A stretch of DNA of 64,000 nucleotides, from assembly GCF_051020975.1 (NCBI RefSeq), contig NC_135032.1:1054001-1118000 (forward strand), written 5' to 3'. Both the position numbers and the translations under genes were made by a program. Of the stretch, positions 9,980 to 22,215 are shown in pieces. Source of the DNA: Osmia lignaria lignaria (lineage: Eukaryota; Arthropoda; Insecta; Hymenoptera; Megachilidae). Every line of letters begins with the position of its first letter. Positions within the stretch are counted from its first letter, which is position 1. The notes under the pieces are model-generated. The model had not been told where the DNA came from and did not search any database. It was given only the letters and a program-made list of their open reading frames with translations.

Positions 9980-12900
9980 TACATAAAAAGTAGGAAACTT
10001 AATTCTCTACAAAAAAGGTCTCTTAACATTTTGCCATAGCTCGCTTCGTTTCCGAGATATTTGCAGATTCATCTCAAGGGAAGGGGTCTGACGGACATAT
10101 TTCGAGATATTTCTTCTTCTTGTTGTTCTTCTTCTGCACAGCTAAGCTCGAAGTGGCATTTGCAGCTCGCAATAGTGCAGAGTTATCTCAAAGAAAGAGG
10201 CCACGGTGTTTCTGTACCTCTATTATGTTGGAGCAGCTTCGGAACTTTTAAATATCTTGATATATCTCGAGAACTACGCATCTGATCAAAAAATATCATC
10301 GAACATAAAAAGTAGGAAACTTAATTCTCTACAAAAAAGGTCTCTTAACATTTTGCCATAGCTCGCTTCGTTTCCGAGATATTTGCAGATTCATCTCAAG
10401 GGAAGGGGTCTGACGGACATATTTCGAGATATTTCTTCTTCTTGTTGTTCTTCTTCTGCACAGCTAAGCTGGAAGTGGCATTTGCAGCTCGCAATAGTGC
10501 AGAGTTATCTCAAAGAAAGGGGCCACGGTGTTTCTGTATCTCTATTATGTTGGTGCGGCTTCGGAACTTTTAAATATCTTGATATATCTCGAGAACTACG
10601 CGTCTGATCAAAAAATGTCATAGAACATAAAAAGTAGGAAACTTAATTCTCCACAAAAACGGTCTCTTAACATTTTGCCATAGCTCACTTCGTTTCCGAG
10701 ATATTTGCAGATATATCTCAAGGGAAGGGGCCTGACGGACATATTTCGAGATATTTCTTCTTCTTGTTGTTCTTCTTCTGCACAGCTAAGCTGGAAGTGG
10801 CATTTGCGGCTCGCACTAGCGCACAGTTATCTCAAAGAAAGGGGCCACGGTGTTTCTGTATCTCTATTATGTTGGTGCGGCTTCGGAACTTTTAAATATC
10901 TCGATATATCTCGAAAACTACGCTTCTGATCAAAAAATATCGTAGAAGATAAAAAGTAGGAAACTTAATTCTCTACAAAAAAGGTCTCTTAACATTTTGC
11001 CATAGCTCGCTTCGTTTCCGAGATATTTGCAGATTCAGCTCAAAGGAACTGGCCTGGCGGACATATTTCGAGATATTTCTTCTTCTTGTTGTTCTTCCTC
11101 TGCACAGCTAAGCTGGAAGTGGCATTTGCAGCTCGCCATAGTGCAGAGTTATCTCAAAGAAAGGGGCCACGGTGTTTCTGTATCTCTATTATGTTGGTGC
11201 GGCTTCGGAACTTTTAAATATCTTGATATATCTCGAGAACTACGCATCTGATCAAAAAATATCATAGAACATAAATTGTAGGAAGCATAATTCTCTACAA
11301 AAAAGGTCTCTTAACATTTTGCCATAGCTCGCTTCGTTTCCGAGATATTTGCAGATATATCTCAAGGGAAGGGGCCTGACGGACATATTTCGAGATATTT
11401 CTTCTTCTTGTTGTTCTTCTTCTGCACAGCTAAGCTGGAAGTGGCATTTACAGCTCGCAACAGTGCAGAGTTATCTCAAAGAAAGGGGCCACGGTGTTTC
11501 TGTATCTCTATTATGTTGGTGCGGCTTCGGAACTTTTAAATATCTTGATATATCTCGAGAACTACGCATCTGATCAAAAAATATCATAGAACATGAAAAG
11601 TAGGAAACTTAATTCTCTACAAAACAGGTCTCTTAACATTTTGCCATAGCTCTCTTCGTTTCCGAGATATTTGCAGATTTATCTCAAGGGAAGGGGCCTG
11701 GCGGACATATTTCGAGATATTTCTTCTTCTTGTTGTTCTTCTTCTGCACAGCTAAGCTGGAAGTGGCATTTGCAGCACGCAATAGTGCAGAGTTATCTCA
11801 AAGAAAGGGGCCACGGTGTTTCTGTATCTCTATTATGTTGGTGCGGCTTCGGAACTTTTAAATATCTTGATATATCTCGAGAACTACGCATCTGATCAAA
11901 AAATATCATACTACATAAAAAGTAGGAAACTTAATTCTCTACAAGAAAGGTCTCTAAACATTTTGCCATAGCTCGCTTCGTTTCCGAGATATTTGCAGAT
12001 TTATCTCAAGGGAAGGGGCCTGACGGACATATTTCGAGATGTTTCTTCTTCTTGTTGTTCTTCTTCTGCACAGCTAAGCTGGAAGTGGCATTTGCAGCTC
12101 GCAATAGTGCAGAGTTATCTCAAAGAGAGGGGCCACGGTGTTTCTGTATCTCTATTATGTTGGTGCGGCTTCGGAACTTTTAAATATCTTGATATATCTC
12201 GAGAACTACGCATCTGATCAAAAAATATCATAGAAGATAAAAAGTAGGAAACTTAATTCTCTACAAAAAAGGTCTCTTAACATTTCGCCATAGCTCGCTT
12301 CGTTTCCGAGATATTTGCAGATTTATCTCAAGGGAAGGGGCCTGTCGGACATATTTCGAGATATTTCTTCTTCTTGTTGTTCTTCTTCTGCACTGCTAAG
12401 CTGGAAGTGGCATTTGCGGCTCGCACTAGTGCAGAGTTATCTCAAAGAAAGGGGCCACGGTGTTTCTGTATCTCTATTATGTTGGTGCGGCTTCGGAACT
12501 TTTAAATATCTTGATATATCTCGAGAACTACGCATCTGATCAAAAAAGATCATAGAACATGAAAAGTAGGAAACTTAATTCTCTACAAAAAATGTCTCTT
12601 AACATTTTGCCATAGCTCGCTTCGTTTCCGAGATATTTGCAGATATATTTCAAGGGAAGGGGCCTGACGGGCATATTTCGAGATATTTCTTCTTCTTGTT
12701 GTTCTTCTTCTGCACAGCTAAGCTGGAAGTGGCATTTGCGGCTCGCACTAGTGCAGAGTTATCTCAAAGAAAGGGGCCACGGTGTTTCTGTATCTCTATT
12801 ATGTTGGTGCGGCTTCGGAACTTTTAAATATCTTGATATATCTCGAGAACTACGCATCTGATCAAAAAATATCATAGAACATAAAAAGTAGGAAACTTAA

Positions 12901-14487
12901 TTCTCTACAAAAAAGGTCGCTTAACATTTTGCCATAGCTCTCTTCGTTTCCGAGATATTTGCAGATTTATCTCAAGGGTAGGGGCCTGACGGACATATTT
13001 CGAGATATTTCTTCTTCTTGTTGTCCTTCTTCTGCACAGCTAAGCTGGAAGTGGCATTTGCAGCTCGCAATAGTGCAGAGTTATCTCAAAGAAAGGGGCC
13101 ACGGTGTTTGTGTATCTCTATTATGTTGGTGCGGCTTCGGAACTTTTAAATATCTTGATATATCTCGAGAACTACGCGTCGGATCAAAAAATATCATAGA
13201 ACATAAAAAGTAGGAAACATAATTCTCTACAAAAAAGGTCTCTTAACATTTTGCCATAGCTCGCTTCGTTTCCGAGATATTTGCAGATTTATCTCAAGGG
13301 AAGGGGCCTGACGGACATATTTCGAGATATTTCTTCTTCTTGTTGTTCTTCTTCTGCACAGCTAAGCTGGAAGTGGCATTTGCGGCTCGCACTAGTGCAG
13401 AGTTATCTCAAAGAAAGGGGCCACGGTGTTTCTGTATCCCTATTATGTTGGTGCGGCTTCGGAACTTTTAAATATCTTGATATATCTCGAGAACTACGCA
13501 TCTGATCAAAAAATATCATAGAACATGAAAAGTAGGAAACTTAATTCTCTACAAAAAAGGTCTCTTAACATTTTGCCATAGCTCGCTTCGTTTCCGAGAT
13601 ATTTGCAGATTTATCTCAAGGGAAGGGGCCTGTCGGACATATTTCGAGATATTTCTTCTTCTTGTTGTTCTTCTTCTGCACTGCTAAGCTGGAAGTGGCA
13701 TTTGCGGCACGCACTAGTGCAGAGTTATCTCAAAGAAAGGGGCCACGGTGTTTCTGTATCTCTATTATGTTGGTGCGGCTTCGGAACTTTTAAATATCTC
13801 GATATATCGCGAAAACTACGATTCTGATCAAAAAATATCATAGAACATAAATTGTAGGAAACATAATTCTCTACAAAAAACGTCTCTTAACATTTTGCCA
13901 TAGCTCGCTTCGTTTACGAGATATTTGCAGATTTATCTCAAGGGAAGGGGCCTGACGGACATATTTCGAGATATTTCTTCTTCTTGTTGTTCTTCTTCTG
14001 CACAGCTAAGCTGGAAGTGGCATTTGCAGGTCGCAATAGTGCAGAGTTATCTCAAAGAAAGGGGCCACGGTGTTTCTGTATCTCTATTATGTTGGTGCGG
14101 CTTCGGAACTTTTAAATATCTTGATATATCTCGAGAACTACGCATCTGATCAAAAAATATCATAGAACATAAAAAGTAGGAAACTTAATTCTCTACAAAA
14201 AAGGTCTCTTAACATTTTGCCATAGCTCGCTTCGTTTCCGAGATATTTGCAGATTTATCTCAATGGAAGGGGCCTGACGGGCATATTTCGAGATATTTCT
14301 TCTTCTTGTTGTTCTTCTTCTGCACAGCTAAGCTGGAAGTGACATTTGCAGCTCGCAATAGTGCAGAGTTATCTCAAAGAAAGGGGCCACGGTGTTTCTG
14401 TATCTCTATTATGTTGGTGCGGCTTCGGAACTTTTAAATATCTTGATATATCTCGAGAACAACGCATCTGATCAAAAAATATCATAG

Positions 14488-15775
14488 AACATAAAAAGTA
14501 GGAAACTTAATTCTGTACAAAAAAGGTCTCTTAACATTTTGTCATAGCTCGCTTCGTTTCCGAGATATTTGCAGATTTATCTCAAGGGAAGGGGCCTGAC
14601 GGACATATTTCGAGATATTTCTTCTTCTTGTTGTTCTTCTTCTGCACAGCTAAGCTGGGAGTGGCATTTGCAGCTCGCAATAGTGCAGAGTTATCTCAAA
14701 GAAAGGGGCCACGGTGTTTCTGTATCCCTATTATGTTGGTGCGGCTTCGGAACTTTTAAATATCTTGATATATCTCGAGAACTACGCGTCTGATCAAAAA
14801 ATATCATAGAACATAAAAAGTAGGAAACATAATTCTCTACAAAAAAGGTCTCTTAACATTTTGCCATAGCTCGCTTCGTTTCCGAGATATTTGCAGATTT
14901 ATCTCAAGGGAAGGGGCCTAACGGACATATTTCCAGATATTTCTTCTTCTTGTTGTTCTTCTTCTGCACAGCTAAGCTGGAAGTGGCATTTGCGGCTCGC
15001 ACTAGTGCAGAGTTATCTCAAAGAAAGGGGCCACGGTGTTTCTGTATCTCTATTATGTTGGTGCGGCTTCGGAACTTTTAAATATCTTGATATATCTCGA
15101 GAACTACGCCTCTGATCGAAAAATATCATAGAACGTAAAAAGTAGGAAACTTAATGCTCTACAAAAAAGGTCTCTTAACATTTTGCCATAGCTCGCTTCG
15201 TTTCCGAGATATTTGCAGATTTATCTCAAGGGAAGGGGCCTGACGGACATATTTCGAGATACTTCTTCTTCTTGTTGTTCTTCTTCTGCACAGCTAAGCT
15301 GGAAGTGGCATTTGCAGGTCGCAATAGTGCAGAGTTCTCTCAAAGAAAGGGGCCACGGTGTTTCTGTATCTCTATTATGTTGGTGCGGCTTCGGAACTTT
15401 TAAATATCTTGATATATCTCGAGAACTACGCATCTGATCAAAAAATATCATAGAACATAAAAAGTAGGAAACTTAATTCCCTACAAAAAAGGTCTCTTAA
15501 CATTTTGCCATAGCTCGCTTCGTTTCCGAGATATTTGCAGATTTATCTCAATGGAAGGGGCCTGACGGGCATATTTCGAGATATTTCTTCTTCTTGTTGT
15601 TCTTCTTCTGCACAGCTAAGCTGGAAGTGGCATTTGCAGCGCGCAATAGTGCAGAGTTATCTCAAAGAAAGGGGCCACGGTGTTTCTGAATCTCTATTAT
15701 GTTGGTGCGGCTTCGGAACTTTTAAATATCTTGATATATCTCGAGAACTACGCATCCGATCAAAAAATATCATAG
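14488..15775. repeat. M46-M49: upstream relative of the 8-monomer HOR
   Basis: M46 (14488) shares with M54 and M62 the rare bases TTCTGTAC, TTTTGTCATAG, CTGGGAGTGG and TATCCCTATT. M47 matches M55 and M63 (CCTAACGG, TTTCCAGATATT, GCCTCTGATCG). M48 carries TTAATGCTC and GAGATACTTC, as M56 and M64 do, and M49 carries GCAGCGCGCAATAG, TTCTGAATCTC and GCATCCGATC. In the HOR proper, M48 and M49 correspond to one monomer only. This stretch therefore looks like an older arrangement from which the 8-monomer unit was made by loss of one monomer length. Confidence 0.75.
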
Positions 15776-18351
15776 AACATAAAAAGTAGGAAACTTAATT
15801 CTCTACAAAAAAGGTCTCTTAACATTTTGCCATAGCTCGCTTCGTTTCCGAGATATTTGCATATTTATCTCAAGGGAAGGGGCCTGACGGACATATTTCG
15901 AGATATTTCTTCATCTTGTTGTTCTTCTTCTGCACAGCTAAGCTGGAAGTGGTATTTGCGGCTCGCACTAGTGCAGAGTTATCTCAAAGAAAGGGGCCAC
16001 GGTGCTTCTGTATCTCTATTATGTTGGTGCGGCCTCGGAACTTTTAAGTATCTCGATATATCTCGAGAACTACGCATCTGATCAAAAAATATCATAGAAC
16101 ATAAAAAGTAGGAAACTTAATTCTCTACAAAAAATGTCTCTTAACATTTTGCCATAGCTCGCTTCGTTTCCGAGATATTTGCAGATTTATCTCAAGGGAA
16201 GGGGTCTGACGGACATATTTCGAGATATTTCTTCTTCTTGTTGTTCTTCTTCTGCACAGCTAAGCTGGAAGTGGCATTTGCAGCTCGCAGTAGTGCAGAG
16301 TTATCTCAAAGAAAGGGGCCACGGTGTTTCTGTATCTCTATTATGTTGGTGCGGCTTCGGAACTTTTAAATATCTCGATATATCTCGAAAACTACGCTTC
16401 TGATCAAAAAATATCAGAGATCGTAAATTGTAGGAAAGATAATTCTGTACAAAAAAGGTCTCTTAACATTTTGCCATAGCTCGCTTCGTTTCCGAGATAT
16501 TTGCAGATTTATCTCAATGGAAGGGGCCTGACGGGCATATTTCGAGATATTTCTTCTTCTTGTTGTTCTTCTTCTGCACAGCTAAGCTGGAAGTGGCATT
16601 TGCAGCGCGCAATAGTGCAGAGTTATCTCAAAGAAAGGGGCCACGGTGTTTCTGTATCTCTATTATGTTGGTGCGGCTTCGGAACTTTTAAATATCTTGA
16701 TATATCTCGAGAACTACGCATCCGATCAAAAAATATCATAGAACATAAAAAGTAGGAAACTTGATTCTCTACAAAAAAGGTCTCTTAACATTTTGCCATA
16801 GCTCGCTTCGTTTCCGAGATATTTGCAGATATATCTCAAGGGAAGGGGCCTGACGGACATATTTCGAGATATTTCTTCTTCTTGTTGTTCTTCTTCTGCA
16901 CAGCTAAGCTGGGAGTGGCATTTGCAACTCGCAATAGTGCAGAGTTATCTCAAAGAAAGGGGCCACGGTGTTTCTGTATCTCTATTATGTTGGTGCGGCT
17001 TCGGAACTTTTAAATATCTTGATATATCTCGAGAACAACGCATCTGATCAAAAAATATCATAGAACATAAAAAGTAGGAAACTTAATTCTGTACAAAAAA
17101 GGTCTCTTAACATTTTGTCATAGCTCGCTTCGTTTCCGAGATATTTGCAGATTTATCTCAAGGGAAGGGGCCTGACGGACATATTTCGAGATATTTCTTC
17201 TTCTTGTTGTTCTTCTTCTGCACAGCTAAGCTGGGAGTGGCATTTGCAGCTCGCAATAGTGCAGAGTTATCTCAAAGAAAGGGGCCACGGTGTTTCTGTA
17301 TCCCTATTATGTTGGTGCGGCTTCGGAACTTTTAAATATCTTGATATATCTCGAGAACTACGCGTCTGATCAAAAAATATCATAGAACATAAAAAGTAGG
17401 AAACATAATTCTCTACAAAAAAGGTCTCTTAACATTTTGCCATAGCTCGCTTCGTTTCCGAGATATTTGCAGATTTATCTCAAGGGAAGGGGCCTAACGG
17501 ACATATTTCCAGATATTTCTTCTTCTTGTTGTTCTTCTTCTGCACAGCTAAGCTGGAAGTGGCATTTGCGGCTCGCACTAGTGCAGAGTTATCTCAAAGA
17601 AAGGGGCCACGGTGTTTCTGTATCTCTATTATGTTGGTGCGGCTTCGGAACTTTTAAATATCTTGATATATCTCGAGAACTACGCCTCTGATCGAAAAAT
17701 ATCATAGAACATAAAAAGTAGGAAACTTAATGCTCTACAAAAAAGGTCTCTTAACATTTTGCCATAGCTCGCTTCGTTTCCGAGATATTTGCAGATTTAT
17801 CTCAAGGGAAGGGGCCTGACGGACATATTTCGAGATACTTCTTCTTCTTGTTGTTCTTCTTCTGCACAGCTAAGCTGGAAGTGGCATTTGCAGCGCGCAA
17901 TAGTGCAGAGTTATCTCAAAGAAAGGGGCCACGGTGTTTCTGAATCTCTATTATGTTGGTGCGGCTTCGGAACTTTTAAATATCTTGATATATCTCGAGA
18001 ACTACGCATCCGATCAAAAAATATCATAGAACATAAAAAGTAGGAAACTTAATTCTCTACAAAAAAGGTCTCTCAACATTTTGCCATAGCTCGCTTCGTT
18101 TCCGAGATATTTGCAGATATATCTCAAGGGAAGGGGCCTGACAGACATATTTCGAGATATTTCTTCTTCTTGTTGTTCTTCTTCTGCACAGCTAAGCTGG
18201 AAGTGACATTTGCAGCTCGCAATAGTGCAGAGTTATCTCAAAGAAAGGGGCCACGGTGTTTCTGTATCTCTATTATGTTGGTGCGGCTTCGGAACTTTTA
18301 AATATCTTGATATATCTCGAGAACAACGCATCTGATCAAAAAATATCATAG
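15776..18351. repeat. 8-monomer HOR, copy 1 (M50-M57, 2576 bp)
   Basis: The order of diagnostic monomers is as follows. M50: GCATATTTATC, TTCATCTTG, GTGGTATTTG, GTGCTTC, GCCTCGG. M51: CGCAGTAGTGC with an AAATGTCTC 5' end. M52: CTCAATGGAAG, ACGGGCAT, GCAGCGCGC. M53: CTGGGAGTGG, TTTGCAACTCGC, AGAACAACGC. M54: TTCTGTAC, TTTGTCATAG. M55: TTTCCAGATATT. M56: TTAATGCTC, GATACTTC, GCAGCGCGC. M57: GACAGACAT, AAGTGACATTTG, AGAACAACGC. The same order follows in the next 2576 bp. The rare bases make each position unmistakable, so this is a true higher-order repeat and not just similar monomers. Confidence 0.92.
17708..18029. repeat. Chimeric monomer M56 (M48-like 5' part, M49-like 3' part)
   Basis: The 5' part carries the M48 markers TTAATGCTC (around 20-28) and GAGATACTTC (C at 131). 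From 187 onwards it carries the M49 markers GCAGCGCGC, TTCTGAATCTC and GCATCCGATC. M48 itself has GCAGGTCGC at 183-191, and M49 has GAGATATTTC at 125-134. The switch therefore lies between monomer positions 132 and 186. Adjacent monomers M48 and M49 thus collapse into one, which is what a one-monomer unequal crossover or deletion would leave. M64 (20284-20605) is a later copy of the same chimera, so the event preceded HOR amplification. Confidence 0.8.
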
Positions 18352-20927
18352 AACATAAAAAGTAGGAAACTTAATTCTCTACAAAAAAGGTCTCTTAACA
18401 TTTTGCCATAGCTCGCTTCGTTTCCGAGATATTTGCATATTTATCTCAAGGGAAGGGGCCTGACGGACATATTTCGAGATATTTCTTCATCTTGTTGTTC
18501 TTCTTCTGCACAGCTAAGCTGGAAGTGGTATTTGCGGCTCGCACTAGTGCAGAGTTATCTCAAAGAAAGGGGCCACGGTGCTTCTGTATCTCTATTATGT
18601 TGGTGCGGCCTCGGAACTTTTAAGTATCTCGATATATCTCGAGAACTACGCATCTGATCAAAAAATATCATAGAACATAAAAAGTAGGAAACTTAATTCT
18701 CTACAAAAAATGTCTCTTAACATTTTGCCATAGCTCGCTTCGTTTCCGAGATATTTGCAGATTTATCTCAAGGGAAGGGGTCTGACGGACATATTTCGAG
18801 ATATTTCTTCTTCTTGTTGTTCTTCTTCTGCACAGCTAAGCTGGAAGTGGCATTTGCAGCTCGCAGTAGTGCAGAGTTATCTCAAAGAAAGGGGCCACGG
18901 TGTTTCTGTATCTCTATTATGTTGGTGCGGCTTCGGAACTTTTAAATATCTCGATATATCTCGAAAACTACGCTTCTGATCAAAAAATATCAGAGATCGT
19001 AAATTGTAGGAAAGATAATTCTGTACAAAAAAGGTCTCTTAACATTTTGCCATAGCTCGCTTCGTTTCCGAGATATTTGCAGATTTATCTCAATGGAAGG
19101 GGCCTGACGGGCATATTTCGAGATATTTCTTCTTCTTGTTGTTCTTCTTCTGCACAGCTAAGCTGGAAGTGGCATTTGCAGCGCGCAATAGTGCAGAGTT
19201 ATCTCAAAGAAAGGGGCCACGGTGTTTCTGTATCTCTATTATGTTGGTGCGGCTTCGGAACTTTTAAATATCTTGATATATCTCGAGAACTACGCATCCG
19301 ATCAAAAAATATCATAGAACATAAAAAGTAGGAAACTTGATTCTCTACAAAAAAGGTCTCTTAACATTTTGCCATAGCTCGCTTCGTTTCCGAGATATTT
19401 GCAGATATATCTCAAGGGAAGGGGCCTGACGGACATATTTCGAGATATTTCTTCTTCTTGTTGTTCTTCTTCTGCACAGCTAAGCTGGGAGTGGCATTTG
19501 CAACTCGCAATAGTGCAGAGTTATCTCAAAGAAAGGGGCCACGGTGTTTCTGTATCTCTATTATGTTGGTGCGGCTTCGGAACTTTTAAATATCTTGATA
19601 TATCTCGAGAACAACGCATCTGATCAAAAAATATCATAGAACATAAAAAGTAGGAAACTTAATTCTGTACAAAAAAGGTCTCTTAACATTTTGTCATAGC
19701 TCGCTTCGTTTCCGAGATATTTGCAGATTTATCTCAAGGGAAGGGGCCTGACGGACATATTTCGAGATATTTCTTCTTCTTGTTGTTCTTCTTCTGCACA
19801 GCTAAGCTGGGAGTGGCATTTGCAGCTCGCAATAGTGCAGAGTTATCTCAAAGAAAGGGGCCACGGTGTTTCTGTATCCCTATTATGTTGGTGCGGCTTC
19901 GGAACTTTTAAATATCTTGATATATCTCGAGAACTACGCGTCTGATCAAAAAATATCATAGAACATAAAAAGTAGGAAACATAATTCTCTACAAAAAAGG
20001 TCTCTTAACATTTTGCCATAGCTCGCTTCGTTTCCGAGATATTTGCAGATTTATCTCAAGGGAAGGGGCCTAACGGACATATTTCCAGATATTTCTTCTT
20101 CTTGTTGTTCTTCTTCTGCACAGCTAAGCTGGAAGTGGCATTTGCGGCTCGCACTAGTGCAGAGTTATCTCAAAGAAAGGGGCCACGGTGTTTCTGTATC
20201 TCTATTATGTTGGTGCGGCTTCGGAACTTTTAAATATCTTGATATATCTCGAGAACTACGCCTCTGATCGAAAAATATCATAGAACATAAAAAGTAGGAA
20301 ACTTAATGCTCTACAAAAAAGGTCTCTTAACATTTTGCCATAGCTCGCTTCGTTTCCGAGATATTTGCAGATTTATCTCAAGGGAAGGGGCCTGACGGAC
20401 ATATTTCGAGATACTTCTTCTTCTTGTTGTTCTTCTTCTGCACAGCTAAGCTGGAAGTGGCATTTGCAGCGCGCAATAGTGCAGAGTTATCTCAAAGAAA
20501 GGGGCCACGGTGTTTCTGAATCTCTATTATGTTGGTGCGGCTTCGGAACTTTTAAATATCTTGATATATCTCGAGAACTACGCATCCGATCAAAAAATAT
20601 CATAGAACATAAAAAGTAGGAAACTTAATTCTCTACAAAAAAGGTCTCTCAACATTTTGCCATAGCTCGCTTCGTTTCCGAGATATTTGCAGATATATCT
20701 CAAGGGAAGGGGCCTGACAGACATATTTCGAGATATTTCTTCTTCTTGTTGTTCTTCTTCTGCACAGCTAAGCTGGAAGTGACATTTGCAGCTCGCAATA
20801 GTGCAGAGTTATCTCAAAGAAAGGGGCCACGGTGTTTCTGTATCTCTATTATGTTGGTGCGGCTTCGGAACTTTTAAATATCTTGATATATCTCGAGAAC
20901 AACGCATCTGATCAAAAAATATCATAG
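18352..20927. repeat. 8-monomer HOR, copy 2 (M58-M65, 2576 bp)
   Basis: Every diagnostic base listed for copy 1 recurs here at an offset of 2576 bp, including the in-frame TGA in the last monomer (AAGTGACATTTG) and the TTAATGCTC monomer. By eye I found no consistent difference between copies 1 and 2 at the diagnostic sites. Identity is therefore likely above 99%, compared with visibly greater differences between adjacent monomers inside a copy. That contrast is the defining sign of recent amplification of the multimer as a unit. Confidence 0.92.
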
Positions 20928-22215
20928 AACATAAAAAGTAGGAAACTTAATTCTCTACAAAAAAGGTCTCTTAACATTTTGCCATAGCTCGCTTCGTTTC
21001 CGAGATATTTGCATATTTATCTCAAGGGAAGGGGCCTGACGGACATATTTCGAGATATTTCTTCATCTTGTTGTTCTTCTTCTGCACAGCTAAGCTGGAA
21101 GTGGTATTTGCGGCTCGCACTAGTGCAGAGTTATCTCAAAGAAAGGGGCCACGGTGCTTCTGTATCTCTATTATGTTGGTGCGGCCTCGGAACTTTTAAA
21201 TATCTCGATATATCTCGAGAACTACGCATCTGATCAAAAAATATCATAGAACATAAAAAGTAGGAAACTTAATTCTCTACAAAAAATGTCTCTTAACATT
21301 TTGCCATAGCTCGCTTCGTTTCCGAGATATTTGCAGATTTATCTCAAGGGAAGGGGTCTGACGGACATATTTCGAGATATTTCTTCTTCTTGTTGTTCTT
21401 CTTCTGCACAGCTAAGCTGGAAGTGGCATTTGCAGCTCGCAGTAGTGCAGAGTTATCTCAAAGAAAGGGGCCACGGTGTTTCTGTATCTCTATTATGTTG
21501 GTGCGGCTTCGGAACTTTTAAATATCTCGATATATCTCGAAAACTACGCTTCTGATCAAAAAATATCAGAGATCGTAAATTGTAGGAAAGATAATTCTGT
21601 ACAAAAAAGGTCTCTTAACATTTTGCCATAGCTCGCTTCGTTTCCGAGATATTTGCAGATTTATCTCAATGGAAGGGGCCTGACGGGCATATTTCGAGAT
21701 ATTTCTTCTTCTTGTTGTTCTTCTTCTGCACAGCTAAGCTGGAAGTGGCATTTGCAGCGCGCAATAGTGCAGAGTTATCTCAAAGAAAGGGGCCACGGTG
21801 TTTCTGTATCTCTACTATGTTGGTGCGGCTTCGGAACTTTTAAATATCTTGATATATCTCGAGAACTACGCATCCGATCAAAAAATATCATAGAACATAA
21901 AAAGTAGGAAACTTGATTCTCTACAAAAAAGGTCTCTTAACATTTTGCCATAGCTCGCTTCGTTTCCGAGATATTTGCAGATATATCTCAAGGGAAGGGG
22001 CCTGACGGACATATTTCGAGATATTTCTTCTTCTTGTTGTTCTTCTTCTGCACAGCTAAGCTGGGAGTGGCATTTGCAGCTCGCAATAGTGCAGAGTTAT
22101 CTCAAAGAAAGGGGCCACGGTGTTTCTGTATCTCTATTATGTTGGTGCGGCTTCGGAACTTTTAAATATCTTGATATATCTAGAGAACAACGCATCTGAT
22201 CAAAAAATATCATAG
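20928..22215. repeat. 8-monomer HOR, truncated copy 3 (M66-M69)
   Basis: M66-M68 repeat M50-M52 and M58-M60, with rare changes: M66 has AAATATCTCG where copies 1 and 2 have AAGTATCTCG, and M68 has TCTACTATG. M69 matches M53 and M61 but has TTTGCAGCTCGC instead of TTTGCAACTCGC, and TATCTAGAGAAC instead of TATCTCGAGAAC. From M70 (22216) the order no longer follows the HOR, so the homogenised domain ends at about 22215. The extra changes in M69 fit the general observation that HOR edges are less homogenised. Confidence 0.85.

Larger units (their letters stand above)
5153..14487. repeat. Block 2: M17-M45, scrambled mixture of subtypes
   Basis: Neighbouring monomers here differ more from one another than in the HOR blocks. 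Recognisable variants recur at irregular spacing. The CAGCTCAAAGGAACTGG form is at M17, M22, M27 and M35. GCACTAGCGCACAG is at M18, M27 and M34. CTCGAAGTGGC with GTACCTC is at M26 and M32. GAGATGTTTC is at M28 and M38. CCTGTCGG with CACTGCTAAG is at M29, M30, M39 and M43. TTTACGAG is at M30, M31 and M44. Pairs are also conserved: M24-M25 resembles M36-M37 (12 monomers apart), M28-M29 resembles M38-M39 (10 apart) and M30-M31 resembles M43-M44 (13 apart). This pattern suits repeated unequal exchange without a single fixed HOR. Confidence 0.75.

Noticed and set aside
15221..15451. Minus-strand open frames, also at 5180-5374, 23707-23943, 26282-26518, 34868-35083, 42918-43133 and 44850-45065
   Set aside because: They appear only in monomers where point changes remove a stop on the complementary strand, are not conserved between copies, and encode low-complexity runs from the TTC tract.
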